Source: Undaria pinnatifida (lineage: Eukaryota; Sar; Phaeophyceae; Laminariales; Alariaceae). From it: a stretch of 64,000 nt of DNA. Location of the stretch: contig JABAKD010000025.1 of the NCBI GenBank assembly GCA_012845835.1, forward strand, positions 24,475,923-24,539,922. Direction: 5' to 3'. Position numbers and translations under genes: made by a program. The notes beneath the pieces were generated by a model that was given only the letters and a program-made list of their open reading frames with translations, was not told the DNA's origin and ran no database searches. Below, in pieces: positions 11,711 through 20,989 of this stretch (position 1 is its first letter; every line of letters begins with the position of its first letter).

Positions 11711-12330
11711 CGTTGAGACGCAATCGTGCCCGCTCCACGTAGCAATCGAAATGCAGTGGGCACCGTGTTCGTTTACCACGCCGTGTTGGTGAGGCGATAA
11801 GGATATCATCGGGCAAACAACGCTTAGAGATATACCCAGCATCGACGTCATGGCGCTGCTCATGGCATCTGAACTCAAGCAACACGGGTGTCAAGATGAC
11901 GCTGGCATAAAGCGTACAGCTCATGCTGTACGCTAGCTTATCGCTGGTGGTGTGTTACGGGCGGCGATGACTATCACGGCTCTCGGGCCGGGCGGCGACG
12001 CGTCAGGGTTCGTGGAACATGAGGTTATACTGACGTTGGTGTCTGTACGACCCATTATGTTGCACAATTCTGAGGTGGAGATGCACGATGGTGTGGGCGT
12101 GTTGGAGCCGGCGGTTGATGACGCTGTTGACCATGGCTTACCACTAGAATGCGCCAGGATGTAGCGCGATATCGTTCTTCGTGCCCACTTTGACGTATTC
12201 CATCAAGCCAACTTGGGCAACCTACCCACAGACGTGGAACCTGTCATTGTGTGGATGCAGCCAGGTGCAAAGGTCGTGCGGACGAAGCCTCGTCGACAAC
12301 GTAACCACCTGCCGTTGAATACCGCAGTTT
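11711..12330 (+). pseudogene. Ty3/gypsy fragment, right palindrome arm
   Basis: Same pol region as the left arm, plus strand. It starts slightly earlier in the element, with VETQSCPLH (compare IETQLCPLY in the copy at 24235). It then gives IIGQTTLR, SIDVMA, HEVILTL, NSEVEMHDGVGVLE, AVDHGLPLECA and VVRTKPR. Broken by stops and shifts. Beyond about 12330 the sequence leaves gypsy before any reverse transcriptase motif. Confidence 0.65.
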
Positions 12331-13143
12331 TTCTGCGACCGCCCCCCCGGGGTGACGGCGATCGGCGTCGAAGTGGGCTGGGAATGATTGGCGGACGCGG
12401 TGAGCCCCTGGGGTTCGATGCTAAACGTTTTCCATTTTAAATCGGCCACTCTTCGAGAAGAGATTAAAGCGCTGTGGCTGGAGGCGAAGCTGAAGCGGCG
12501 ACTGGTACGGCGGCATGATTTGTTTTGTGATCAGGTTGTCGTTTGGAGGGGTTCCCGGATTCTGAGCTGCTGATTTTCTGTTTTTCTGAATTTTGAACAA
12601 TTTAGATTCTACCGTTTGGGGGTTTTTGCGTAGGGCGCTGACAGTGTCTGACGCAGCTACAGCTGTCGGTTTATCGCCGAGGTTGTGTTTGGACAGAGCA
12701 TGTCCGGAGTTGATGATAACGTTTGTTCGTTGCTGTCGTACTGAAATACACATTCCGTGTTTCGCCAGGTTACATGCGCAATTTAATATTTGACGCGTTG
12801 CTCGTGGTTTCCTTCAAAGATGCATAGGTGACGATGGGGCTGTTGGAATATCAATCTCATGGTCGGTACACGACGTGAAGATTAGGTTGTGGCGAACCTT
12901 ACCACGATTTGTTGGTCTTTGTCGTTGCTTATCGTACGGAAACCTATGTTTATCAAAGCTACTCCGTCCATGCCAACTTGTTGTTGGTAGCCGGAGATGA
13001 GAGTTTAGGTCGTGTTGCACCGCCGTGGTCGTGTCATCAAGAATTTTACCGCACGTAGAATGGTCGGATACAGTTTCAGGGAGTTTCAATTCACCTGGTT
13101 GCGTTTCAAAGGAATATTTAGAGGTGAACGTGAAGGTCCATGG

Positions 13144-14174
13144 GAAGTAACCATACACCCGATACTTCCTGGCTCTTCCCCTTTCTAGGCTATAACTCAC
13201 TGGCCAAAAAAATAGCACCACAAGGAAGGATATAGTTAAGCTGCCGGTTAGTGGTGCAGCATCGCACCTCGAGCCTTGTCCAAAAGTCGCAGTCTATTTT
13301 GTAAATAGAGCGCAGATATTCTCAAATTGTTCCTCTTACACCTTCCTTTCGCCCTCTGTTTGGAGGTGGGCATCAAAAACGTTTTGTGGACACAAACCAT
13401 ACAACATGCAGGTAGAAAGTGAAAGAGGTAAGAAAGAATATTAAAGTAAGAGAACGGCAAGGAAAAAAGACACGTCGCTCATGGTCTAACGGTCGTGAGC
13501 GAACACTTATCTCGGGGCAATCATCGCTCCAACAATCAAGAATTATCATTCATTAGACATTTACGAGAGAATTGCATTTGTATTAGAGCAAGTTGGGATA
13601 GAGCCTCGCCGGCAGTGTCAGAACTAGAGCAATCCTAACGCGCTATGCGTGGTGTTGAACAGCACCTGCAGCAGTCGGTTGAACCCCCGAAGGATCTAAC
13701 TCCAATACCCCATGTTTGAGCGTATACTACCCCTGAATAAATTATTACTGGTTGGAGTTTCGAGACGGCGTGATAACTGTCGAGCATATATGTGGGGATC
13801 ACGGGACCTTACAAATTACACCTCGTGCGAAAAACGCGTTATATAATGCAATTCATGGATTTGAAAGCGTCGGTGTCGAGAAATACAGATTAAACAAAAC
13901 ATTTACCAAAGGGAAATCGGCGCCAAAAAATAATTTGACCCCGTCAAAACGGACCCGTAAAAGCTCCCCTATGGCGAAATGGCCGTAAAATCAATTTCGA
14001 CTTCAGCAAAAACGTTTTCATGCCTACGGCGAAAAGGGGGCGTAACAAGCGTTTTGTCTCATGACGGGAAGAGGTTCGGCACAAAGAATCTTCGGTGGGG
14101 CAAGCCTTACATTGACTTCCGATGTGACGCGCGAATTGTCGGCCAGCTCACCGCGACAGGTCCGTACGTGTGGC
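13144..14174. repeat. Older repeat block, matching 25620-27430
   Basis: Colinear with 25620-27430 at moderate identity. The best stretch includes CCGAAGGATCTAACTCCAAT at about 13688 (26106 in the other copy), and another is a GGCGAAAA-rich stretch before 14130. Open frames of under 80 codons show no recognisable product. The Y2 copy is at 34400-35395. Confidence 0.55.
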
Positions 14175-14640
14175 CCTGACCACGGATATGTTTTTTTGGT
14201 ACAGCTACACCCACCAGTGCTTGTTGCCGTCCTACCCGTAATCGTGAAATTCATTTCGTGCACGCATGTATATATATTGTATAGACATTGAGCATTTTCA
14301 TTTTTCATGAAGATCGAGTGATTTATTCGCACCCACTTCCCCCCCCCCCGCCCCCCCCTCACCCTCTTCCTCTGTCCCACAAAAAAAAACGGCGGTATTA
14401 CAAACACTACCCGACAAGTAATACAATCGATTTACTTTTCGAATACTCCATGAAGTCGCTTCAACCCATTTATACTATTTTCTTCAAGTATCTTTTAACT
14501 TTTCCCACTACCCACACGATCGCCTGCTAGCATCACCCTCGCCGTAAGTTCAATATGGTGTACGAAATATATCCACCCTATAACCGCCTATTCTCAGAAA
14601 CCCCCGAGGAATGGCAGGAACAGAAAGAGAAGACACCAGA
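14175..14640. repeat. LINE-flanking block with poly-C tract, Y copy
   Basis: Counterpart of 2856-3390. It shares a C-rich run (14338-14360), a short A run and the following 200 bases at moderate identity. It precedes LINE fragment B as the other precedes LINE fragment A, so block and LINE were duplicated together. The Y2 copy is at 35395-35860. Confidence 0.5.
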
Positions 14641-15770
14641 TAATACTAAGAAATAGACAGTGACAGGCGGTTGCTTTCAAGAGAAAATATGGGGTGGTGA
14701 TCGTAGACCAGTATATGTACCCTGACGTAGTTTTCGAAAGTAATTGCAAAGGACAAATCAAAAGTAGGCAAGATGGATGCGATGCTAACAGGCTCGCTCC
14801 TTGACTCCAGGATAAGAAGACGTACTTCGACGAATGAGATTGTACGAAAGCTTGATAACGCAGGAAAAGCACGGGAAGGGAACACATTTGTAAAAGAACT
14901 GGGAAAAGTGCAGATGATAGAAGCTAAAAAGGTACAAGGCGCGCATGTACGACGATTGGTACAGTGATAAGGGCAGCACTAGGAATGTACCCAATATACA
15001 AAAAAGCGAGAAATATGAAATGGCTATATAGAGTATAGAATGTGCCAGAAAGAGGTTGCCAGCCATAGCTGATAGGGCTGTATGCGAGAAAATAACAAAG
15101 CAGCGAGCTGGAATGTGATGGGATGGCCAAGTCGAGATAACATGGAAGGGTTTAAGAGACTAAGCAGAGGCACGGTATATAGAGAAGTTTGGCGTGTACA
15201 AGATAGAAGCAAAGGAAAGGATAGAAGAAAGCAAAAAAGCTAGCGCTAAGAAATAATATGAAAAAGGAAAGAAATTTGAGGAAAAACGGCCCAATAGCGT
15301 ACGCAAAACATATGAAAGTTCAATTCGTTTAGAGGATTCGACCTACCGGAAAGAAAGAAAAAGTATATCAATACTCGGGATGAGGACGTAGATTCACATT
15401 TGCGCGCATGTGGCACAACAATAGAGACAACTCACGTAGTAGGAGAATATATACAGCATACAATGAGGACCAGGATATTTCACAAGAGAAGATGCCGGAA
15501 TTTGACGAATGTGACACGGAAGACTTTCGCGGAACCTTAAAAAAATGGGGAGTAGTGAACAAACCATCGCTATTCTAGGAGATAGATATTGGCTGCAGAC
15601 GGAGAATCAGGAAGTGCATATAGTGAGCAAACAGTGTTATGTAGTTTATGGAAAAAGACAAATGAACTCCCAAAACTTGGAGCTGTCGCTATGAGGAGTA
15701 AGAACGGTGCTCATGCTCGATAGGGATGGGTGGACAATAGTTAAATGTCCAAGGCAAGCAACGAATGAGT
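14641..15770 (+). pseudogene. LINE fragment B: reverse transcriptase carboxyl region to end
   Basis: The same family as LINE fragment A, without the 534-bp insertion. In order: MDAMLTGSLLDSRIR (14773), a stretch with VQMIEAKKV (14908), LPAIADRAVCEKITKQRAG (15055), EKFGVYKIEAKERIEES (15180), ACGTTIETTHVVGEY (15404, the remains of a C-C-H-C type terminal motif), and SSEQTIAILGDRYWLQTE (15551). Numerous stops and frameshifts. No polymerase core is present. It ends in a C run (about 15771-15784), after which similarity to other LINEs stops. It is the more complete of the two copies of this region. The family is named from recalled wording and matches most closely what I remember from brown-algal elements. 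Confidence 0.7.
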
Positions 15771-15828
15771 AACCCCCCCCCCCCTCCTATCCCTTGAAAA
15801 AGTATACCTGTATATATTAGTCAGCCTC

Positions 15829-15905
15829 GGTTGGCACCGACGCTGTGAAACCTCTTACGTATGTTAGGGCTCCGCGTTGGTTGGCAACGACGCTGTAAAA
15901 CATGC
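15829..15905. repeat. Pair of short GACGCTGT elements with hairpin potential
   Basis: Two copies 45 bases apart of a unit containing GGTTGGCAMCGACGCTGT, where M is A or C. Related copies at 20345-20432 contain the perfect stem GTCGGTTGGAACCGAC. Role unknown. Confidence 0.5.
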
Positions 15906-18426
15906 CAAACACTGCGTGAGCTAGACAATCAGGGTACTATTTCTATTTTTATGTATATTTTGATTGGGGTCACCGGGATGGTTATGGAGTTTGACCATAT
16001 CGTGCGGGGTGTATAACCCTAACACCGAAACATGGGAAATGATTGCATTACGTAGTGTCAATATATATGAGGAACCTGCGTGGCGGTTGCGATGTAATAG
16101 CCATTGCTGTCGATAGAGAAGCCAGTGGCCGACACCGGAAAAGAACCTATACCTCATTGGCGCTGTCATCCGCACGCAAAAATGTAGGCACAAGATGTTG
16201 AACTCCGTCTCACGAGAGGGTTTGGAACAATGCAGTTCACCGTCTTCATGCTACTCTCCGAACACCCCACGGCGCTTCGCGCTTGGTTTAAGGAATGCCT
16301 GCGTGGTTGGTGAAAACCCGACGTGCACCGTCCCGTCATAGCAGGGACGCGTCGGTCTATGACCATACGACTACGGCCATGCACAACCTGAGTACCAACC
16401 TGCCCACCCCTTCGTTGAATCCCGGTCCTCTTTTTCCCACGGGACACAACAGCAGGATATATATGTATATGTACATATATATATCTATGTTTAACTGAGG
16501 CATTCTACAGCGGTCAGGGTTTGCCCCACTTAAATACAGGTTGGACACTTTCTGTGCACAGATTGATACTTCAAAGCGTTGTGTTGACGCTGGTACCAGA
16601 TAGTTCTACTATATAGGTGCACGATTGTTTCTGAGGTTCCTCAATTTGGGAGCTTAATACAGCTCTCTCCCGAAATATGATGTCGACGACAAAAAATGAA
16701 CTGCTACCGGATGAAACGCCCCATGTCCTAGGTACACACCGAGCATAATGCAAACAAAAAGTCCTCTTTTCGACAATTTTGGGTTAAGAAGCCGCGTCAT
16801 TCAGGAATTAGTGCTGCCTCTATCGTAACAGTCGTCCTCTACGTTGAGGGAAGTCGCAATTTCAAGTAAAGCAACAAGTGGCCGACGGCGTAAACAAAGC
16901 AAGTATCGCATTTCGTTGAATCAACCCGTGTTGCTTCTTCAGGTTTTTGAAACCAAAGCCGCAATGATCCCTACTGAACCAAAGGTGACCTAGATTTTTC
17001 AACATTAGCCATAAGCAACCCCAACCATGTTTGGGTGGTGGCGTAGCCGTGAGTTGAGAAAGACCTTCGTCAGTCAGGCGTACTTGAGAGCAAAACTGCA
17101 ATCCTTATTGGGCTACCCCTACTGTAGAAATTGTCGCAATTGAAGACCCATTCAGGCAGCATGCTCGAATTGGCATCGGCCTGACATATACTATTTGCCG
17201 TTGTGTCTACATCTCGAAGTTCGGTTTGTCGTCGACGATGTTTTCGTCGCGTAATGAACGGCGCAATCTTCTCTGTTATCAGATTTTTCTACGTTGGAAC
17301 ACCGACCCTAACCTTGCGGACGTCAAGTATGCACTGAAGTGAACTCACACGCACAGTGTGGCTCTTGGTGTGACCACGTCGACATCTTTGGTATTACCCT
17401 CATGAAAGCCCGCGGTAGGGACGCGTGAATATCCGAGTCGTGCGAGGGTCATTCCCGTGGCTCATCCTGCCATTCCTCAGTGGCATTTCTCGTCAAAGTT
17501 GTTTAACGGGGGTATCTAATCGTGCAGCCAAGCAACTGGTTGTCAAGCACTTTTTGTCTGATCCGTTCAAAAGGCCTAACCCCTGGCCATGAGCCAAGAC
17601 TTAATACTCCCCCTGGCGCATCCTGACTTTCTCAATCGCTTCAAATAATTTTTTGGATTTTACACCCTGCTTGAGATAGGAGGTTAAAAAGCTCGGACGC
17701 TAAAACTTTGATACACGATCCTATGGTCTACGCACACAAAGAACGCATGATGGCAATTTATTGCTGTGTTAGCATTTGAACCGCAGGGCGACTCAACCCG
17801 AAGTTGTCGGGTATGACATTCTCATGTCACAACATTACTGTTTGTCCGGTTACGTTTTCAGTTCGCGCAAAATCGGTGTTTCATGTGAGGTATACGCGTA
17901 GAAAGCTCCAGCGTTTGAAACATCGAAAGTAGGTGGTGCACAGCTCTACAGTACTATAAAGTAGCATATGTCCCACCTACCAACCAACGCCGACAAAAAA
18001 ACGGCATGTCAAATACGGGGTCCTCAATCCCATGATCTAGGCATGCAACCATAAACGTTTTGAAATACTCAAATGTCGCACTACGATAGGGTTCGATTCT
18101 ACATTTTCCAAGTTTTTTTGCGGTAAGGAGCTTTTGACCTAGCAGCAGAAATGTTGTGGGGACCATCAACATGCAACACGACGACTTATCAGATGACAGA
18201 CGACAGCAGTAGTAAGGGTAAAATGCCAATCAAATGCATTCCAACGCTATTAGTCGAGTAGACTTGTCTACCTTCATCGCGGCGCATGTCCGCTTTTTAC
18301 TCGAGTACACGCATTAGATCCTGCAGTAAAAGGGTCCTGTCAACCGGGAAACAAACGGTGACAACAATGCTGCCTTGGCCGTCGCGCGCGTTCCTTAACC
18401 TCGCGTTTATCGCTTCCGGTTTGCAG
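15906..18426. other. Module DNA upstream of E3
   Basis: A composite. 15820-16420 matches 20340-20890, the lead-in to exon E4, but the similarity breaks off just where an exon would be expected, so that exon is missing here. 16455-16490 is an AT-rich simple repeat with ATATAT and GTACAT. 16775-17650 matches 5690-6760, again without the E1 exon in between. The candidate frame at 17315 is listed separately. No other gene is visible. Confidence 0.45.
17315..17392 (+). CDS. Candidate exon F2 with conserved SW-DHVDIFG frame
   Basis: The same frame as F1 at 6430: CGRQVCTEV and SWCDHVDIFG, then a donor-like GTATTA right after the phenylalanine-glycine. Differences from F1 include several synonymous changes. 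The Y2 copy (38509-38577) has one extra A that shifts the first half out of frame. Product unknown. Confidence 0.3.
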
Positions 18427-18510
18427 GGGCTGTGTATCTCAGTTCAAACTCTGCTCTCACCGTCTACGGGAACACGTCGTTCGTCGAAAACTCTGCCGGG
18501 GCCGACGGAG
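18427..18510 (+). CDS. Exon E3: one Pmp-like beta-helix repeat (84 bp)
   Basis: Third family member: 84 bp between a pyrimidine-rich acceptor ending CCGGTTTGCAG and a donor GTAATT. Phase 1 at both ends. It encodes GAVYLSSNSALTVYGN, then TSFVEN (FxxN) and SAGADG. The GAVY, serine-rich turn, V-x-G, F-x-x-N and A-DG positions match E1 and E2 although the DNA is far more diverged. Reading straight through the donor meets a stop within a few codons, as expected for an intron. Downstream exon candidates E3b and E3c are in compatible phase. The Y2 copy differs by one residue. Confidence 0.65.
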
Positions 18511-18577
18511 GTAATTGAGGCCTTTGAAGCGTCCCGTTAGAATGTAGTTGTCATGTTCGACTTTGTGTTGCGCTCAG

Positions 18578-18674
18578 GTACAAAAGTAGTTCACAGCGCC
18601 AAGCGAGAAACAGAGTTGCAAGAGATCCAAGTTGATGATCTCAGGAAACTCGGAACACTCGGGAGCCTTTATGC
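18578..18674 (+). CDS. Exon candidate E3b, phase-compatible with E3
   Basis: 97 bp between TTGCGCTCAG and GTAAGT, a consensus donor. The upstream intron would be 67 bp (18511-18577), not a multiple of three. The first two bases complete the glycine codon left open by E3, giving DGGTKVV. The product continues HSAKRETELQEIQVDDLRK and GTLGSLY, ending with two bases of an alanine codon (phase 2). It is charged and helix-like, with no family I recognise. The splice sites and frame are kept in Y2 with one Q/P difference. A 67-bp intron is short but possible. Confidence 0.45.
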
Positions 18675-18783
18675 GTAAGTTTGTATATAATGCACCGTCC
18701 TCCCCCATGAATGAAGCGCAGCCCACGAGTCGGACTTTCCGCATATTCCTATATGTTCTCTACCCCCCGCTTTCTTGAACAAG

Positions 18784-19008
18784 CACGGACATCTTCGAGT
18801 GCGGAATTACCGACTGCAGTGCCAAATATATCGTTAGTGATAAGCCCCCACAACGCTATTGGGTTATTCGTTGTTTGGAAGCTGTAACGATACATAGTGT
18901 TGGGATGGTGTCGGCAGTAGGCAGGCAACACGATCAATACTACGTCGGAACTGTGACACGTGCTACGTTGATGGGGATAGCATTTGTTGTCTTATGGCTT
19001 TCTGAATG
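18784..19008 (+). CDS. Terminal exon candidate E3c
   Basis: After a 109-bp intron-like stretch with a C/T-rich tract ending GAACAAG, one base completes the alanine codon left by E3b. The frame then stays open for 74 codons to a TGA at about 19008. It begins TDIFECGITDCSAKY and ends with a hydrophobic stretch (ATLMGIAFVVLWLSE) that might be a membrane anchor. An open run of this length has a chance probability of a few percent, so the support is mainly its phase fit with E3b. In Y2 an extra A breaks it after 18 codons. Product unrecognised. Confidence 0.3.
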
Positions 19009-20344
19009 ACTGGTTTACGCACCCCAAATTGTCCGAAAGTCGCACTTGTTCCACCTTATTATGTTTTGTGTACTCCTAGGCAAAGGCGTGTTTCATCGGA
19101 CTGCACTCTTGCTTTGACAAAAATACGCCTCTGCCTGGGGAATAGACCTCCCCACGTTATAATCCTTTGGAGAACGCTGCGTAACCTCTGCCGTCGTAGT
19201 GTTGTAGTAATCCATGCACGGGGTTTACTGTTGAGCTGCTAAATACCGTTCGAATGCCATTCTTATTCCTGATCTGTAGTAGGCCGTAGGATTTTCATCA
19301 TGCTGCACTTACCTCTCTCTCACAGTCAGTGCTCCAATTCTGTTCGATAGTCAGGTTTCTTAATCATTTAACATCGAAGTCAGTTCTTCAATTAGCTACA
19401 CGCTTAGACATCCTCAAGTGAAGATGTAGGTGCTATTCATGTTGAAGCCCGTGTCACATTGCGTGATAGTGTATTGTGTATCGTTGTCGATGTGCGTCAA
19501 TTCGGGTGTGCATTTTGTATGTACACGCATTTTTCCCTAACCTGCAGACAAACCGTGGTCGCACGCGTGTCGACCCATCTCCTCCCACGCGCGTGTCCGT
19601 GTTTGTTTCACTCTGAGGTTGCATTATTCCCGCTGCTCGTCGATTTTTCCGTTGAATTTTTGTAGCGCGTTATCTCGCACGTCCGGCGACGGCACACACA
19701 AAATGAACTTTCCCGCCCAGATCACGTGTGTTCCACAGGACATTCGAACTCCCAGCACAACCGCTAGCATAGCAATGGCAGATCAGCGCTGACCCTTGAA
19801 AGTCGACCATGCCACATTTTTTTTTCGCAAGCACTGTTGAGAATCGTAGTGTGTTTCCAGTTCGAACCCGACTCTATCACGTGTGCACCTGAATAGCACG
19901 CAACGAGAGTGAACCAAACGCCAGCCCTGTCTCGTTGCTTGTGATAGTATTTTGAATAAACCAGTTGTGGGAAAAAGAGCAAAGTAACTTCCGTGCATCA
20001 CGCCAAGTTTCCTAACAACGCCCTTATCAAAGTCCATGCTGCGCGTTTTAGAGGGAACGGAAAACACAACATTACCAGTAGACGGGAGCGACGCTGTAGT
20101 AACACTTTTGAACACAGCTATTCTCTGAAATACGGGTCATGTTAAACCCCGAACTCGTTAAAACGTCATTCTCGTAAAACAGTACCATTACGAGGAAAGC
20201 CGATGGAAATGGGGTTTGTGATGGGGTTACTCTCAGCTGTGTTTTGGTGAGGTCCATAGCTCCTGAGGCGAGGGGCGTCAGAATACGATAGGTGCACCTG
20301 CTTCACAAACGTATGTGTGAGTAACGACAATAATGTAACCTCCC
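19009..20344. other. Unassigned stretch between E3c and the E4 module
   Basis: No recognisable gene. Open frames are under 110 codons and overlap on both strands. Nearly identical in Y2 (40180-41517). Confidence 0.4.
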
Positions 20345-20432
20345 GCGTTGGTGTCGGTTGGAACCGACGCTGTAAAAGGTTGTATGTGTACTAGGGTTGG
20401 CGTTGGTTTGCAACAACGCTGTAAAACATGTC
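20345..20432. repeat. GACGCTGT element pair with perfect hairpin stem
   Basis: The first copy contains the perfect 7-bp stem GTCGGTTGGAACCGAC and continues ACGCTGTAAAA. The second, about 55 bases on, reads GTTTGCAACAACGCTGTAAAA. Same arrangement as 15829-15905. Confidence 0.5.
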
Positions 20433-20906
20433 AATCACTGCGTGGGCTGGAAAACCAGGGTACCGTTTCGTTTACTTTTTCATTTTCAACGGTGACCATG
20501 ATGGTTGATGAGATTGATCTATTGGTGCGAGGTGGAGATTCCAAACTCCGCGCTCGAGGGGAAAAATCGCATTGCGTAGTGAAAATATGGCAAGGCACCA
20601 AAGACGCCCTTGCCCATCGCTGTCACTTGAATGGCCACAAAGGAACACAATTGACGCTGTCATCCATTAGCAAGAACGTAGGCACAAAATGCCGAAGTGC
20701 GTCTCACGAGCAGTTCTAGGAAGGATGCAGTTTACCCTTTACGCGACTGGACGAACACCTCACGGCTCCTCGAGCTTGGTGTAAGTAACGTCGGCCTCGT
20801 TGGTGAGAGCTCGACGTACTCCGTGTCGCCGTAGTAGGAATGTGAGGGTGTCTTATCATTTGACTTCGGCTGTTCACAACCAAGTACACCTCACGGCCCC
20901 ACTCAG

Positions 20907-20989
20907 GAGCCATATACGTCCATTCCAGCTGCTCTACTCATGTCGACGGAAACAATTCATTTTCGCCAACACCCCCTACGATGACGGAG
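20907..20989 (+). pseudogene. Exon E4: beta-helix repeat with one-base deletion (83 bp)
   Basis: Fourth family member, bounded by GGCCCCACTCAG and GTAGTT. It reads GAIYVHSSCSTHVDGNNSF, then loses one base and continues in the next frame as FANTPYDDG. With the lost base it would be the standard 84 bp, phase 1 at both ends, with GAIY, V-D-G-N, FxAN and DDG in place. The same deletion is in Y2, so the damage predates the Y duplication. About 107 bases downstream is a strong acceptor (CTCATTTCCACACAG, ending 21097), but the frame that would follow stops after five codons. Confidence 0.6.

Larger units (their letters stand above)
1..12498. repeat. Segment X, copy 1 of the long array
   Basis: The first bases match 55483 onward, and the order of landmarks is the same in both copies through about 5440, where the window cuts off X'. 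Similarity is high but clearly not identical. X and X' differ by single-base changes, small indels and three larger events: an insertion at 58458 in X', a deletion at 4576 in X, and a 144-bp duplication at 55731 in X'. The right limit is set by where Y2 begins after the gap, so it is a bookkeeping boundary and not a proven duplication breakpoint. Contents are listed separately. Confidence 0.85.
10316..13143. repeat. 2.8-kb imperfect palindrome built on two gypsy fragments
   Basis: The left arm (10316-11706) is an inverted, diverged copy of the right arm (about 11775-13143). Three checks support this. At the outer ends, CCATGTACCTTCCCGTTC on the left pairs with the reverse complement at 13124-13143. 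The plus-strand peptide TTTAVQH with LPTTSW (left) equals the minus-strand peptide TTTAVQH with LPTTSW (right). The minus-strand gypsy frame at 11132-11706 equals the plus-strand frame at 11711-12330. The centre is asymmetric, with about 65 bases present only on the right. A third copy at 24215-25500 is in plus orientation only. Arms this diverged are unlikely to be an assembly fold-back artefact. Confidence 0.75.

Noticed and set aside
10316-13143. Palindrome as an assembly fold-back artefact
   Set aside because: The arms are strongly diverged and unequal at the centre. An artefact would give identical arms.
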